Below, one piece after another: positions 1-6,487 of a stretch of 25,434 bases of DNA. The DNA comes from DATGIQ01 sp035295665 (GTDB lineage Bacteria > Planctomycetota > Planctomycetia > Gemmatales > Gemmataceae). A program made the translations under genes and the position numbers. The stretch covers positions 1-25,434 of the forward strand of contig DATGIQ010000283.1 of the NCBI GenBank assembly GCA_035295665.1, in the 5' to 3' direction. Under the pieces are notes generated by a model that did no database searches, was not told where the DNA came from, and worked only from the letters and a program-made list of their open reading frames with translations. How positions within the stretch are numbered: the first letter of the stretch is position 1; each line of letters opens with the position of its first letter.

Positions 1-980
1 GCACATCCAGCGATGTGATGGTCGGAGAAACGGTTATTGCGATTGGTAACGCCTATGGGTATGAGCATAGCGTCACGGTAGGCATTGTCAGCGCCATCAA
101 GCGCGATGTCACCCTGAACAAAGAAATCTCCTACAAATCGCTCATTCAAACGGACGCCAGCATCAACCCTGGGAACTCGGGCGGCCCGTTGCTCAATATC
201 CAGGGCGAGCTGATTGGGGTCAACGTGGCGATTCGCGCCGGCGCCCAGGGAATCGGGTTCGCGATTCCGGTGGATAGCGCCTTGCGGGTTGCGGCCGAGA
301 TGCTGAGCATCCGCAAGCGGAACGGCACGTGGCATGGCCTGGTTTGCCGCGACGTGGTGAAACCAACCGACGCCAACGATTCCGCCAGCCAAACGGCCGC
401 CTCGCGGACGGCAGCGGGAGATCCGGCGACGCTGACCAGGAATCTGGTAGTGGAGCGCACCGAGGCAGGAAGCCCGGCCGTCAGGGCAGGGGTGCAAGCG
501 GGAGACATCATCGTGCGCGTCGGCGATTTGCGGGTCACGTGTGCTCTCGATCTGGAGCGGGCGCTGATCGATCGCGCGGCTGGCGACAAAGTGCCCGTCC
601 TCCTCAACCGGAAGGGGACGGAAGAGCGGCTAGAACTGGTTTTGCAATCGGTCGAACAGCCGGCGCCGCCGGCTGGCGATCTGGTCTGGCGCAAGCTCGG
701 CCTACGTCTCAGTGCCGTCCATGCCGAGCTCGTTTCACGGAGCAATCCGCAGCTCCACGGCGGCTTGGCGGTGATGGACCTGAACCCTGATGGCCCCGCC
801 GCCAAGGCCGGCATCCAGCGGGGCGATATTTTGATCGGCCTGCACCAGTGGGAGACGGTAAACCTCGAGAATATAGCGTTTGTGCTCAACCACCACGATT
901 TGCCGAGCTTTAATCCGCTGCGCTTCTTTATCCTGCGGTCCGGGATGGTCCTGCATGGCTGGATCCAGCGTGTGGATTGA
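1..980 (+). CDS. Trypsin-like serine protease with two PDZ domains (HtrA/Deg type), 5' end missing
   Basis: The open frame runs in from the left edge (first full codon at 3), so the start, the export signal and the catalytic His and Asp lie outside the window. The visible part begins with the GETVIAIGNAYGYEHSVTVGIVSA segment of Deg-type proteases broken here only by family-typical changes; the nucleophile motif GNSGGPLLN follows at about 165-200, and the oxyanion/specificity strand GIGFAIPVD at about 250-275. Two PDZ-like domains follow: the first carries AGSPAVRAGVQAGDIIVRVGD (about 465-530) and the second GPAAKAGIQRGDILIGL (about 795-842). Deg proteases degrade or refold damaged envelope proteins; that role is family knowledge. 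A variable Thr/Ala-rich linker joins the protease to PDZ1. The gene converges with the TIGR03067 gene downstream. GTG at 15 is an internal codon, not the start. Confidence 0.9.
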   Translation, partial: TSSDVMVGETVIAIGNAYGYEHSVTVGIVSAIKRDVTLNKEISYKSLIQTDASINPGNSGGPLLNIQGELIGVNVAIRAGAQGIGFAIPVDSALRVAAEMLSIRKRNGTWHGLVCRDVVKPTDANDSASQTAASRTAAGDPATLTRNLVVERTEAGSPAVRAGVQAGDIIVRVGDLRVTCALDLERALIDRAAGDKVPVLLNRKGTEERLELVLQSVEQPAPPAGDLVWRKLGLRLSAVHAELVSRSNPQLHGGLAVMDLNPDGPAAKAGIQRGDILIGLHQWETVNLENIAFVLNHHDLPSFNPLRFFILRSGMVLHGWIQRVD

Positions 981-1006
981 TGCCGACCGGGGATCCGGCC
1001 GCTGCG

Positions 1007-1033
1007 ATCGGCACCGGCCCCGCGGGTGCCGAT
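1007..1033. terminator. GC-rich hairpin between convergent genes
   Basis: ATCGGCACC (1007-1015) is repeated as GGTGCCGAT (1025-1033) with a 9-base loop, giving a perfect 9-bp stem. It lies 26 bases after the protease stop and 26 bases before the stop of the opposing gene. No U-run follows on either strand, so a bidirectional terminator role is an inference. Confidence 0.4.
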
Positions 1034-1059
1034 GCGGGGCGCGGGACCGGCGCGAACCA

Positions 1060-1515
1060 TCACTTCTTGTTTCGCTTGAAAACCTGGACGACGGCCTCCG
1101 ATCCAGCGTCTGCCTTGAATTCGGTGGGCCGGTCTTTCCCGGCGGCAACGGCACAGACCGTGAGTGTATCCCCATCCATCTTGTAGATGCCCACCGCCTC
1201 GTGAGCCATGCCCTCGGGGTCGGTCCCCTTGGAGTTGTAGGCTTTGGGCTTCTTGGTCGGGTCCAGCTCCAGGGTCCCCTGGATGGCTCCGCGCTTCAGT
1301 TTCAGGGTGAACGTGTCATCCCTTACGATCAGGGTGATCTCATGACCGGCCTGCTTCATGGTCTGGGCATCAACCTTCATGCCATTGATCTCTACATGCT
1401 CCAGGGTCCAGGTGCCCTGGAATTGTTGGAGGGCCTTGGAGGCCTGATCATCCTTGGGCGCGTCGGCCCCCAGCGCCAAACTCATCGCCATCATCAGCAG
1501 CAACCGCAGTTTCAT
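1060..1515 (-). CDS. TIGR03067 domain secreted protein
   Basis: A 151-residue protein with a hydrophobic signal peptide (MKLRLLLMMAMSLALGADA) followed by one small domain that starts FQGTWTLEHVEINGMKV and ends with EAVVQVFKR. The opening F-x-G-x-W, a G(D/T)LELDPTKKPKAYN-like strand and GIYKMDGDTLTVC match the TIGR03067 family, which is common in planctomycetes as many paralogues and has no established function; a lipocalin-like beta fold is my guess. The start was taken at 1515 and not at the upstream in-frame codon (1560) because GAGGAGGT (1521-1528) sits at ideal distance and because the signal peptide begins there. It is preceded by 121 bases after the ABC permease on the same strand, with a small CCGCC-GAGC-GGCGG hairpin (1561-1574), so it is probably transcribed separately. 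Confidence 0.88.
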   Translation of the reverse strand: MKLRLLLMMAMSLALGADAPKDDQASKALQQFQGTWTLEHVEINGMKVDAQTMKQAGHEITLIVRDDTFTLKLKRGAIQGTLELDPTKKPKAYNSKGTDPEGMAHEAVGIYKMDGDTLTVCAVAAGKDRPTEFKADAGSEAVVQVFKRNKK

Positions 1516-1636
1516 CGCGCACCTCCTCAAAAAAAGAGCGTTGAGTTCACCTGCCCGCATCCGCCGAGCGGCGGCTTGCTATTCCAAGGAATGCAGCCAA
1601 AGTCAGGTTGGTCTCCACCAGCTGAATCCGGTCGAG

Positions 1637-2323
1637 TCACGGTTCGGCGCGGCAGAGAAAACATGCCGAGCCAGACAAGAAGCAAAGCAATCCCACGCTG
1701 AGACCGACGATCATGCCACAGAAAGGAAGTGCCTCCCGTGCGCCTGAAGTGAACAGAGCCCAGACGACTTGAGCGAGCAAAGGACCTCCAACTAGCGCCA
1801 CCGCAATACCCAGGATCGTCGCACTGGCCGGGCTGTTAAGCACAGCCGACCCCAGCCAGCTGGCGCCGAACAACATCACGGTCCCGGCCACAAACGTAGA
1901 CCGCGGACCCCATTGCTCCCATGAGCTAGCCACGGGCGTGCCCATCGTTGGAACAACCCAATCGGTGATGGACAGGTGAACCACCCAGATCGCCCCCGCG
2001 GCCAACAGGACCAACAGGAGCTTGCTGGCGAGGATCTGCAATCGCGACGGCGGCAAACATGCCAGAAACTCCGCAGAGCGTTCGGCCCTTTCCGCGGCGA
2101 TGGAATTGCCGGCCAGCACGGCCAGAGTCAACTGCGACAAGACCAGGCTGAAAAAGCTCGCATCCAGTAGCCGCGCCGACCAGTCCGCCGCTGCCGGCCA
2201 CGATGGCCAACGACCGTACAGCACCAGGACACACTCCGCGGCATACGGACCCAGCAAGAGTACGATCCCCAGCAAGAGCAGGCCGCGGTTCAGCCGGTAA
2301 TCTTTCCAAAGCAGCGTGGTCAT
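1637..2323 (-). CDS. ABC transporter permease subunit (ABC-2-like)
   Basis: A 228-residue integral membrane protein with about six hydrophobic segments: roughly residues 14-36, 55-75, 98-122, 143-165, 168-190 and 199-222. It starts MTTLLWKDYRLNRG, a typical cytoplasmic N-terminus of ABC-2 permeases that act with a separate ATPase. The RAERSAEFLACLPPSR segment after the second helix resembles the coupling region common in this group (AERSERTLEFLLSLPVSR type). The start codon overlaps the stop of the ATPase gene (TCAT at 2320-2323, i.e. ATGA on the coding strand), so the two are translationally coupled and should form one transporter. The substrate cannot be read from the sequence; GntR/YtrA-linked exporters in other bacteria are tied to cell-wall antibiotic stress. 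Confidence 0.85.
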   Translation of the reverse strand: MTTLLWKDYRLNRGLLLLGIVLLLGPYAAECVLVLYGRWPSWPAAADWSARLLDASFFSLVLSQLTLAVLAGNSIAAERAERSAEFLACLPPSRLQILASKLLLVLLAAGAIWVVHLSITDWVVPTMGTPVASSWEQWGPRSTFVAGTVMLFGASWLGSAVLNSPASATILGIAVALVGGPLLAQVVWALFTSGAREALPFCGMIVGLSVGLLCFLSGSACFLCRAEP

Positions 2324-3234
2324 GTGGTCTTCTTCCGTCCTTTGACGAAGTCCTTGAAGAGTTCCTCGAGATTCAGGCCCATGACCTCCAGGTGTTCCAG
2401 GTCATTTTCCTTGCGCAGGGTTTGCAGCAAGTCCGGGGTGAACTCGCTCACGGTCAGCATCCATTCGCGCCGTTCGATGTGTTGCCAGACGAGTCCCGGC
2501 GGCTCGTAGCGCGGCAGGCAGCCGTCGCGCAGCACCGCCCGGATGCGGCGGGCAGAGGTCAACAGTTCCTCAACGCCGCGATGCAACAGCAGCCGGCCTT
2601 CGTAGAGCAGGCCCACCGTGTCCGCCAGGCGGTGCACGTCTTCCAGGGCGTGGCTGGAAAACAGGACGGTGCGCTGGTGTTTGCAGACCGCGCCCAGCAC
2701 ACCGTCCAGGAATTCCTCGCGGACCAGCGGGTCGAGACCCGAGGTCGGCTCATCGAGGATCAGGACCTCGGGGTCGTGAGCCAGCGCCAGCACCAAGGAC
2801 AGCTTGGCAGCCATCCCCTTGGAGAGGTGCCTGACCTTTTTTCCCGTGTCCAGGGCGAACAGGTCGAGCAGACGGGCGCACTCGTCGTCGTTCCAGGTCG
2901 GATAGAAGGCACGGCAGAAACCGATCAGCTCGCCAACGCGCATCCAGCGGTACATCTGCGGCACCTCGGGTACGTAACCGACCCGCTTCTTCATCCGGGA
3001 CGGCTCAGCGAACACATCGATGCCAAGGATCCGGACGTATCCCACTTGCGGCCGCAATATGCCCATGAGCAGCTTGATGGTCGTGCTCTTGCCGGCGCCG
3101 TTCGGGCCGATCAGGCCGAAAGTGTGTCCCTGCGGGATACGCAAGGTCAGATCATCGACTGCGGTGGCTTTGCCGAAGCGCCGGGTGACGCCGTTCAGCT
3201 CGATGGCCAGGTTCGCTGAGGCTTCCGCGATCAT
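2320..3234 (-). CDS. ABC transporter ATP-binding protein
   Basis: A 304-residue ATPase. Walker A is GPNGAGKST (residues 43-51), the Q-loop region is GYVPEVPQMYRWM (87-98), the signature is LSKGM (137-141), Walker B is EVLILDEPTSGLDP (156-169) and the switch His is in LFSSHALED (His196). The C-terminal 90 residues after the ATPase core contain a degenerate regulatory extension (RRIRAVLRDGCLPRY... to the KGRKKTT tail) of the kind found in exporter ATPases of the ABC-2 class. The signature has LSKGM and not LSGGQ, as is usual in this subgroup. It overlaps the repressor gene upstream and the permease gene downstream by four bases each, so the three are a single operon. It should energise export by the permease from the cytoplasmic side of the membrane. 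Confidence 0.95.
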   Translation of the reverse strand: MIAEASANLAIELNGVTRRFGKATAVDDLTLRIPQGHTFGLIGPNGAGKSTTIKLLMGILRPQVGYVRILGIDVFAEPSRMKKRVGYVPEVPQMYRWMRVGELIGFCRAFYPTWNDDECARLLDLFALDTGKKVRHLSKGMAAKLSLVLALAHDPEVLILDEPTSGLDPLVREEFLDGVLGAVCKHQRTVLFSSHALEDVHRLADTVGLLYEGRLLLHRGVEELLTSARRIRAVLRDGCLPRYEPPGLVWQHIERREWMLTVSEFTPDLLQTLRKENDLEHLEVMGLNLEELFKDFVKGRKKTT

Positions 3235-3623
3235 GAGCGCGTTCTCCCTTTCCGCAAGGCCTGGTCCAGTGCCTGGTCGAACACTGCACGAATGCGCTCG
3301 GGAGGCAGGCCCGCATCCTGTCCGACTTGCACGCCACGCTGGAAGGCTGCCAAGACCGTCTTCTCAGCCTCACCGCGCGCCGAGCGCGTATCACGGTCGG
3401 CGACGAACAGGCCAACACCCCGCCGCGGCAGCACAATGCCTTCCCGCTCAAGCTCGTCGTAGGCACGTTGCACGGTGTTGGGGTTAACGCGCAGGTCAGC
3501 CGCCAGCACACGCAAGGAGGGCAACATTTCGCCGGGGCGGAAGACGCCGGCGTCGATAGCCGCACGAATCTCGCCGACGATTTGCAGATAGATCGGGACA
3601 TGGCTGCTCGGGTCAATCTTCAT
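3231..3623 (-). CDS. GntR-family transcriptional regulator, YtrA subfamily
   Basis: A 130-residue protein consisting of an N-terminal winged helix-turn-helix (residues about 8-75) and a short C-terminal helical tail without an effector-binding domain. PIYLQIVGEIRAAIDAG followed by LPSLRVLAADLRVNPNTVQRAY and LEREGIVLPRRGVGLFVA is the full GntR DNA-binding signature. A short tail of two helices is diagnostic of the YtrA subfamily, whose members repress their own operon with an ABC exporter. The stop overlaps the ATPase start (ATGA, 3231-3234). ATG at 3623 is the start; no good Shine-Dalgarno precedes it, and the predicted leader is only about 27 bases. An excellent palindromic operator lies between the promoter and this start, so autorepression is likely (inference). 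Confidence 0.95.
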   Translation of the reverse strand: MKIDPSSHVPIYLQIVGEIRAAIDAGVFRPGEMLPSLRVLAADLRVNPNTVQRAYDELEREGIVLPRRGVGLFVADRDTRSARGEAEKTVLAAFQRGVQVGQDAGLPPERIRAVFDQALDQALRKGRTRS

Positions 3624-3636
3624 GACAGGCCAACCA

Positions 3637-3658
3637 CTGAATTAGTTCACTAATCCAG
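3637..3658. promoter_or_regulatory. Palindromic operator for the GntR/YtrA regulator
   Basis: CTGaATTAGT (3637-3646) and ACTAATcCAG (3649-3658) form a 10-2-10 inverted repeat with one mismatched pair; the inner ATTAGT-TC-ACTAAT is perfect. It starts directly downstream of the predicted -10 hexamer and covers the expected transcription start of the repressor-ABC operon, a position where bound protein would block initiation. Confidence 0.75.
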
Positions 3659-3685
3659 TTTACGCTGGCGATCTGAGACTGTCAA
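3657..3685 (-). promoter_or_regulatory. Sigma-70-type promoter of the GntR-ABC operon
   Basis: On the minus strand a consensus -35 TTGACA (3680-3685) is separated by exactly 17 bases from TAAACT (3657-3662), a 4/6 match to the -10. The expected start of transcription is near 3650, inside the operator palindrome and about 27 bases before the GntR start codon. Confidence 0.75.
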
Positions 3686-3767
3686 GCCCGGCTTTCGGGA
3701 ATTCCTCCATCCTTCGAGCCCTGGATTCGAGCGCGTGGATTGCTCTGGACGATCCGCGCCCTCCCTG

Positions 3768-3784
3768 CATAATAATTATTTACC
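3768..3784 (+). promoter_or_regulatory. AT-rich probable -10 region of the rplC promoter
   Basis: CATAAT (3768-3773) opens an AT-rich island in an otherwise GC-rich intergenic region and is the best -10 candidate ahead of rplC. No convincing -35 lies at 16-18 bases. The divergent GntR promoter lies about 80 bases upstream and is oriented the other way, so rplC needs its own promoter here. Confidence 0.35.
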
Positions 3785-3800
3785 TAAAGTGCGAACCGAA

Positions 3801-3820
3801 GCCCCCTGTCGGGGCCTCTT
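3801..3820 (+). terminator. Leader hairpin upstream of rplC (attenuator-like)
   Basis: GCCCC (3801-3805) and GGGGC (3811-3815) form a short GC stem with a 5-base loop, followed by CTCTTT. No gene on the plus strand ends upstream of it, so it most likely lies within the rplC leader, about 35 bases before the start codon. An attenuator or ribosomal-protein control element is possible but is an inference from position only. Confidence 0.4.
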
Positions 3821-3851
3821 TGCTCAAACCGCATGAAAGGGAAAGGGAGCC

Positions 3852-4559
3852 ATGGCGCTGGGGTTGCTCGGCTTGAAAGTGGGGATGACGCAGGTTTATG
3901 ACGAGGCGGGCAAACTGGCCCCGGTCACCGTGTTGCAAGCCGGGCCCTGTCCGGTGCTGCTGGTGCGCGACCAGCAACGCGACGGTTACGACGCGGTGCA
4001 AATCGGCTTCCTCGATAAGCCGCGCCGCAAGGCGACCCGGCCGGAGCGTGGCCACGTTTCGGCAGAGCTGGAATCCAACCGCCGCCGGGCGCGCGCCGCT
4101 GCCGGCGTGGTCCTCCCGCCCAAGGCCGACTGTGAGCCGCAGCGTCACATCCGCGAATTCCGGCTCGAAAATCCAGCCCAGACCCAGGTCGGCAAGGTCC
4201 TGACGGCCACGGAGGTCTTCAACGGCGTGACGGCCGTCGATGTGATTGGCACGAGCAAGGGCCGCGGCACGGCCGGCGTGATGAAGCGGCACGGCTTCGC
4301 CGGGCTGCCGGCCAGTCACGGCGTCAAACGCCATCATCGCGCCCCCGGAAGCGTCGGCTCCCACGCTAGCAACCGTGGTAGCGGCCGGCCGAAAAAGGGC
4401 AAACGCATGGCCGGCCGGTATGGGGCCAGCCGGGTCACCGTCCGCAACCTCCGCATTGTCCGTATCGACGGCGACAATCACATCGTCCTGGTGCGCGGTG
4501 CCGTGCCCGGACCGAACGGCAGCCTTGTCATGATCCGGCCGACGAACAAGCGCGGCTAG
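3852..4559 (+). CDS. rplC: 50S ribosomal protein L3 (uL3)
   Basis: A 235-residue L3. The N-terminus MALGLLGLKVGMTQVY and the central GTSKGRGTAGVMKRHGF, then SHGVKRHHRAPGSVG, KKGKRMAGRYG and RGAVPGPNGSLVMIR, are the hallmark L3 blocks. The protein binds 23S rRNA near the peptidyl-transferase centre and starts 50S assembly. It is about 25 residues longer than a typical bacterial L3; the extra length is a basic stretch around residues 70-100 (ESNRRRARAAAGVVLPPK). The start is supported by AAGGGAG (3843-3849). Unusually, it stands alone: no rpsJ precedes it and no rplD or rplW follows, whereas rplC is normally the second gene of the S10 operon. It is followed by an Hsp70 gene 114 bases downstream. 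Confidence 0.97.
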   Translation: MALGLLGLKVGMTQVYDEAGKLAPVTVLQAGPCPVLLVRDQQRDGYDAVQIGFLDKPRRKATRPERGHVSAELESNRRRARAAAGVVLPPKADCEPQRHIREFRLENPAQTQVGKVLTATEVFNGVTAVDVIGTSKGRGTAGVMKRHGFAGLPASHGVKRHHRAPGSVGSHASNRGSGRPKKGKRMAGRYGASRVTVRNLRIVRIDGDNHIVLVRGAVPGPNGSLVMIRPTNKRG

Positions 4560-4673
4560 AGGATTGCCGGTCCGTTGCTCTCTGCCCCCTCGTCCATCCT
4601 CTATCCTCAGCCAGTTCTCTGGGGTACAATTCGGTGTATCCGGCCCGGTGCTCTGGTGAGGGAAGGGGCAGGC

Positions 4674-6254
4674 ATGGCGGAAGGTGCGGTGAAATTCGTC
4701 GGGATTGATCTGGGGACGACCTTTTCAGCAATTGCAACGCTCGATGACCGCGGCCAACCGGTGACGTTGCCGAACCGCGACGGCGAAATGCTCACCCCCA
4801 GTGCCGTCTTCCTCGACGATGGCAATGCGGTGGTCGGCCAGGCCGCCCTGGACGTGGCCCTGGAACAGCCCGACAAAGTCGCGACTCTCATCAAGCGGCG
4901 GATGGGGCATCCCACCCTGGGTAAAGCCGTGTCCGGCCGCGAATTTCGACCCGAAACGCTTTCCGCCCTCATCCTTCGCAAGCTGGTGCAGGATGCAAGT
5001 CTGCGCATCGGACCTGTCACCAAGGCGGTCATCACAGTGCCGGCCTATTTCGATGATACCCGCCGCAAGGCCACCAAGGACGCCGGCCGGATCGCCGGAC
5101 TGGATATTCTCGATATTCTCGACGAGCCGACCGCAGCGGCGCTGGCATACTCCTTTCAGCCGCCGCGCAGCACCGGCGGCCTGAACCCTGATCACATTTT
5201 GCCGGAAGAACAGCGGACGGTCCTGGTCTACGACCTGGGTGGCGGAACGTTTGACGTCACGGTGGTCCGGCTCACGCAGCGGCGTTTCGAGACCTTAGCC
5301 ATCGAAGGAGATGTGCGCCTGGGCGGCAAGGACTGGGACGACCGCATCATGGAGCATGTGGCCACCCAGTTCCAAAAGCAGTATGGCGACGATCCGCGCA
5401 CCGATCCGCAATCGTATGCCGCCCTGGCCGCCGCTGCGGAACGGGCCAAACGGACGCTCAGCAAGCTGCCGCAGGCCAGCGTGACCTGCACCCATAAGGG
5501 CAATGTCCTGACGGTGCCGCTGACGCGGGCCGATTTCGAAACGCTGACCCGCGATCTGCTCACCCGCACCCGGCTCACCACGCAGGAGGTGCTCCGCCAG
5601 GCCGGCATGGGCTGGGACCGGATCGATCGTGTCCTCCTGGTCGGCGGCTCGACGCATATGGCGATGACCGGCCAGATGCTGCAAGAGATTAGCAATAAGA
5701 AGCCGGATAACACCCTGGCTGTCAGCGAAGTGGTGGCACGGGGAGCTGCCATCCACGCCGGCATCGTGGCCTCCCGGAGCGAAGAGACCGGCCTGATGCT
5801 GGACGCCGACGTTCGCGAAGCCCTGGGCCAGGTGGTCGAGATCAATGTCAATTCCCACAGCCTCGGGATCGAGGTCAAGCACCAGCAGGAACGGATCAAC
5901 GACATCTTGATCCGCAAGAACACGCAGCTGCCGACGGCCGCCAGTCGGGTCTACCGCACGGTGGTGGAGAATCAACCGCGCGTCCGGGTCAAGGTCTTGC
6001 AGGGCGAGGCGCACCAGGCCGATGCGTGCATCAGCATCGGCGAATGCTGGATTGAAGGTCTGCCGCCTCATTTGCCGAAGTATTCGCCGATCCAGGTTCG
6101 CTGCGGCGTCGGCAGCAACGGCCTGATCGATGTGATGGCCCTGGACATGACGAGCGGCAAAATGGCCCGCACCGAAATCCACCGCAGCAGTGGCCTGTCG
6201 GAAGAAGAAATCGCCCGCGAAGCGGAGTGGGTCCGCAGCTTGAATATCCAATAA
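4674..6254 (+). CDS. Hsp70-family chaperone (DnaK-like, short C-terminus)
   Basis: A 526-residue Hsp70 with a complete ATPase domain: phosphate 1 loop GIDLGTTFSAIA (10-21), TVPAYFDDTRRKATKDAG (121-138), DEPTAAALAYS (150-160), phosphate 2 loop VYDLGGGTFDVTV (185-197) and the adenosine motif VLLVGGSTHM. A Pro/Gly-rich insertion of about 20 residues (162-181) separates the last two blocks relative to DnaK. A beta substrate-binding domain follows (NVNSHSLGIEV, NTQLPTAASRVY), but the helical lid is reduced to about 20 residues (SGLSEEEIAREAEWVRSLNIQ-like end), so the protein is about 110 residues shorter than DnaK. The start at 4674 was chosen because GGAAGGGG (4661-4668) precedes it and homology begins there; the open frame extends upstream to 4575 without family-like sequence. 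No dnaJ or grpE is adjacent, so it is probably a paralogue and not the main DnaK. TACAAT (4625-4630) is a possible -10. Confidence 0.93.
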   Translation: MAEGAVKFVGIDLGTTFSAIATLDDRGQPVTLPNRDGEMLTPSAVFLDDGNAVVGQAALDVALEQPDKVATLIKRRMGHPTLGKAVSGREFRPETLSALILRKLVQDASLRIGPVTKAVITVPAYFDDTRRKATKDAGRIAGLDILDILDEPTAAALAYSFQPPRSTGGLNPDHILPEEQRTVLVYDLGGGTFDVTVVRLTQRRFETLAIEGDVRLGGKDWDDRIMEHVATQFQKQYGDDPRTDPQSYAALAAAAERAKRTLSKLPQASVTCTHKGNVLTVPLTRADFETLTRDLLTRTRLTTQEVLRQAGMGWDRIDRVLLVGGSTHMAMTGQMLQEISNKKPDNTLAVSEVVARGAAIHAGIVASRSEETGLMLDADVREALGQVVEINVNSHSLGIEVKHQQERINDILIRKNTQLPTAASRVYRTVVENQPRVRVKVLQGEAHQADACISIGECWIEGLPPHLPKYSPIQVRCGVGSNGLIDVMALDMTSGKMARTEIHRSSGLSEEEIAREAEWVRSLNIQ

Positions 6255-6256
6255 AA

Positions 6257-6294
6257 GTCCGTGGTCCGTAGCCCAATTGCTACGGACCACGGAC
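6257..6294. repeat. Perfect 15-bp inverted repeat after the Hsp70 stop
   Basis: GTCCGTGGTCCGTAG (6257-6271) is followed by an 8-base loop and its exact reverse complement (6280-6294). It starts two bases after the Hsp70 stop codon. The right arm contains a GGACCAC tandem that continues to about 6300, just before the zinc-ribbon gene. There is no U-run after the stem. Confidence 0.85.
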
Positions 6295-6308
6295 CACGGA
6301 CGCATGCC

Positions 6309-6479
6309 ATGGTGTTTGCGGTTCAGTGTCCCAACGCGAAGTGTCGCAAGTATATGTTGGTGGAAGACCACGATCGGAATAAGATCGTGGCCTGCTTGCT
6401 GTGCAAGACGCCGATCAAGGTCGGTGGCGGGCCGGCACCCCGCGGCTCCCAGCCCGGGACCAAGCCCTCCCGGCGCTGA
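6309..6479 (+). CDS. Small zinc-ribbon-like protein
   Basis: A 56-residue protein with MVFAVQCPNAKCRKY, then VACLLCKTPIKV and a flexible Gly/Pro/Ser/Arg tail. The CxxxxC and CxxC knuckles 22 residues apart suggest one bound zinc; the function is unknown. The frame was preferred over the overlapping ATG at 6304 because only this frame gives paired cysteines. No Shine-Dalgarno is visible; the start lies 14 bases after the inverted repeat. It follows the Hsp70 gene on the same strand and converges, with an 8-base gap, on the 632-residue secreted protein. Confidence 0.6.
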   Translation: MVFAVQCPNAKCRKYMLVEDHDRNKIVACLLCKTPIKVGGGPAPRGSQPGTKPSRR

Positions 6480-6487
6480 CGCTCGAT

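Noticed and set aside
146..1063. Minus-strand frame of 305 residues opposite the PDZ protease
   Set aside because: It is antisense to an unmistakable Deg-type protease and rich in Arg/Ser as expected for a shadow frame.
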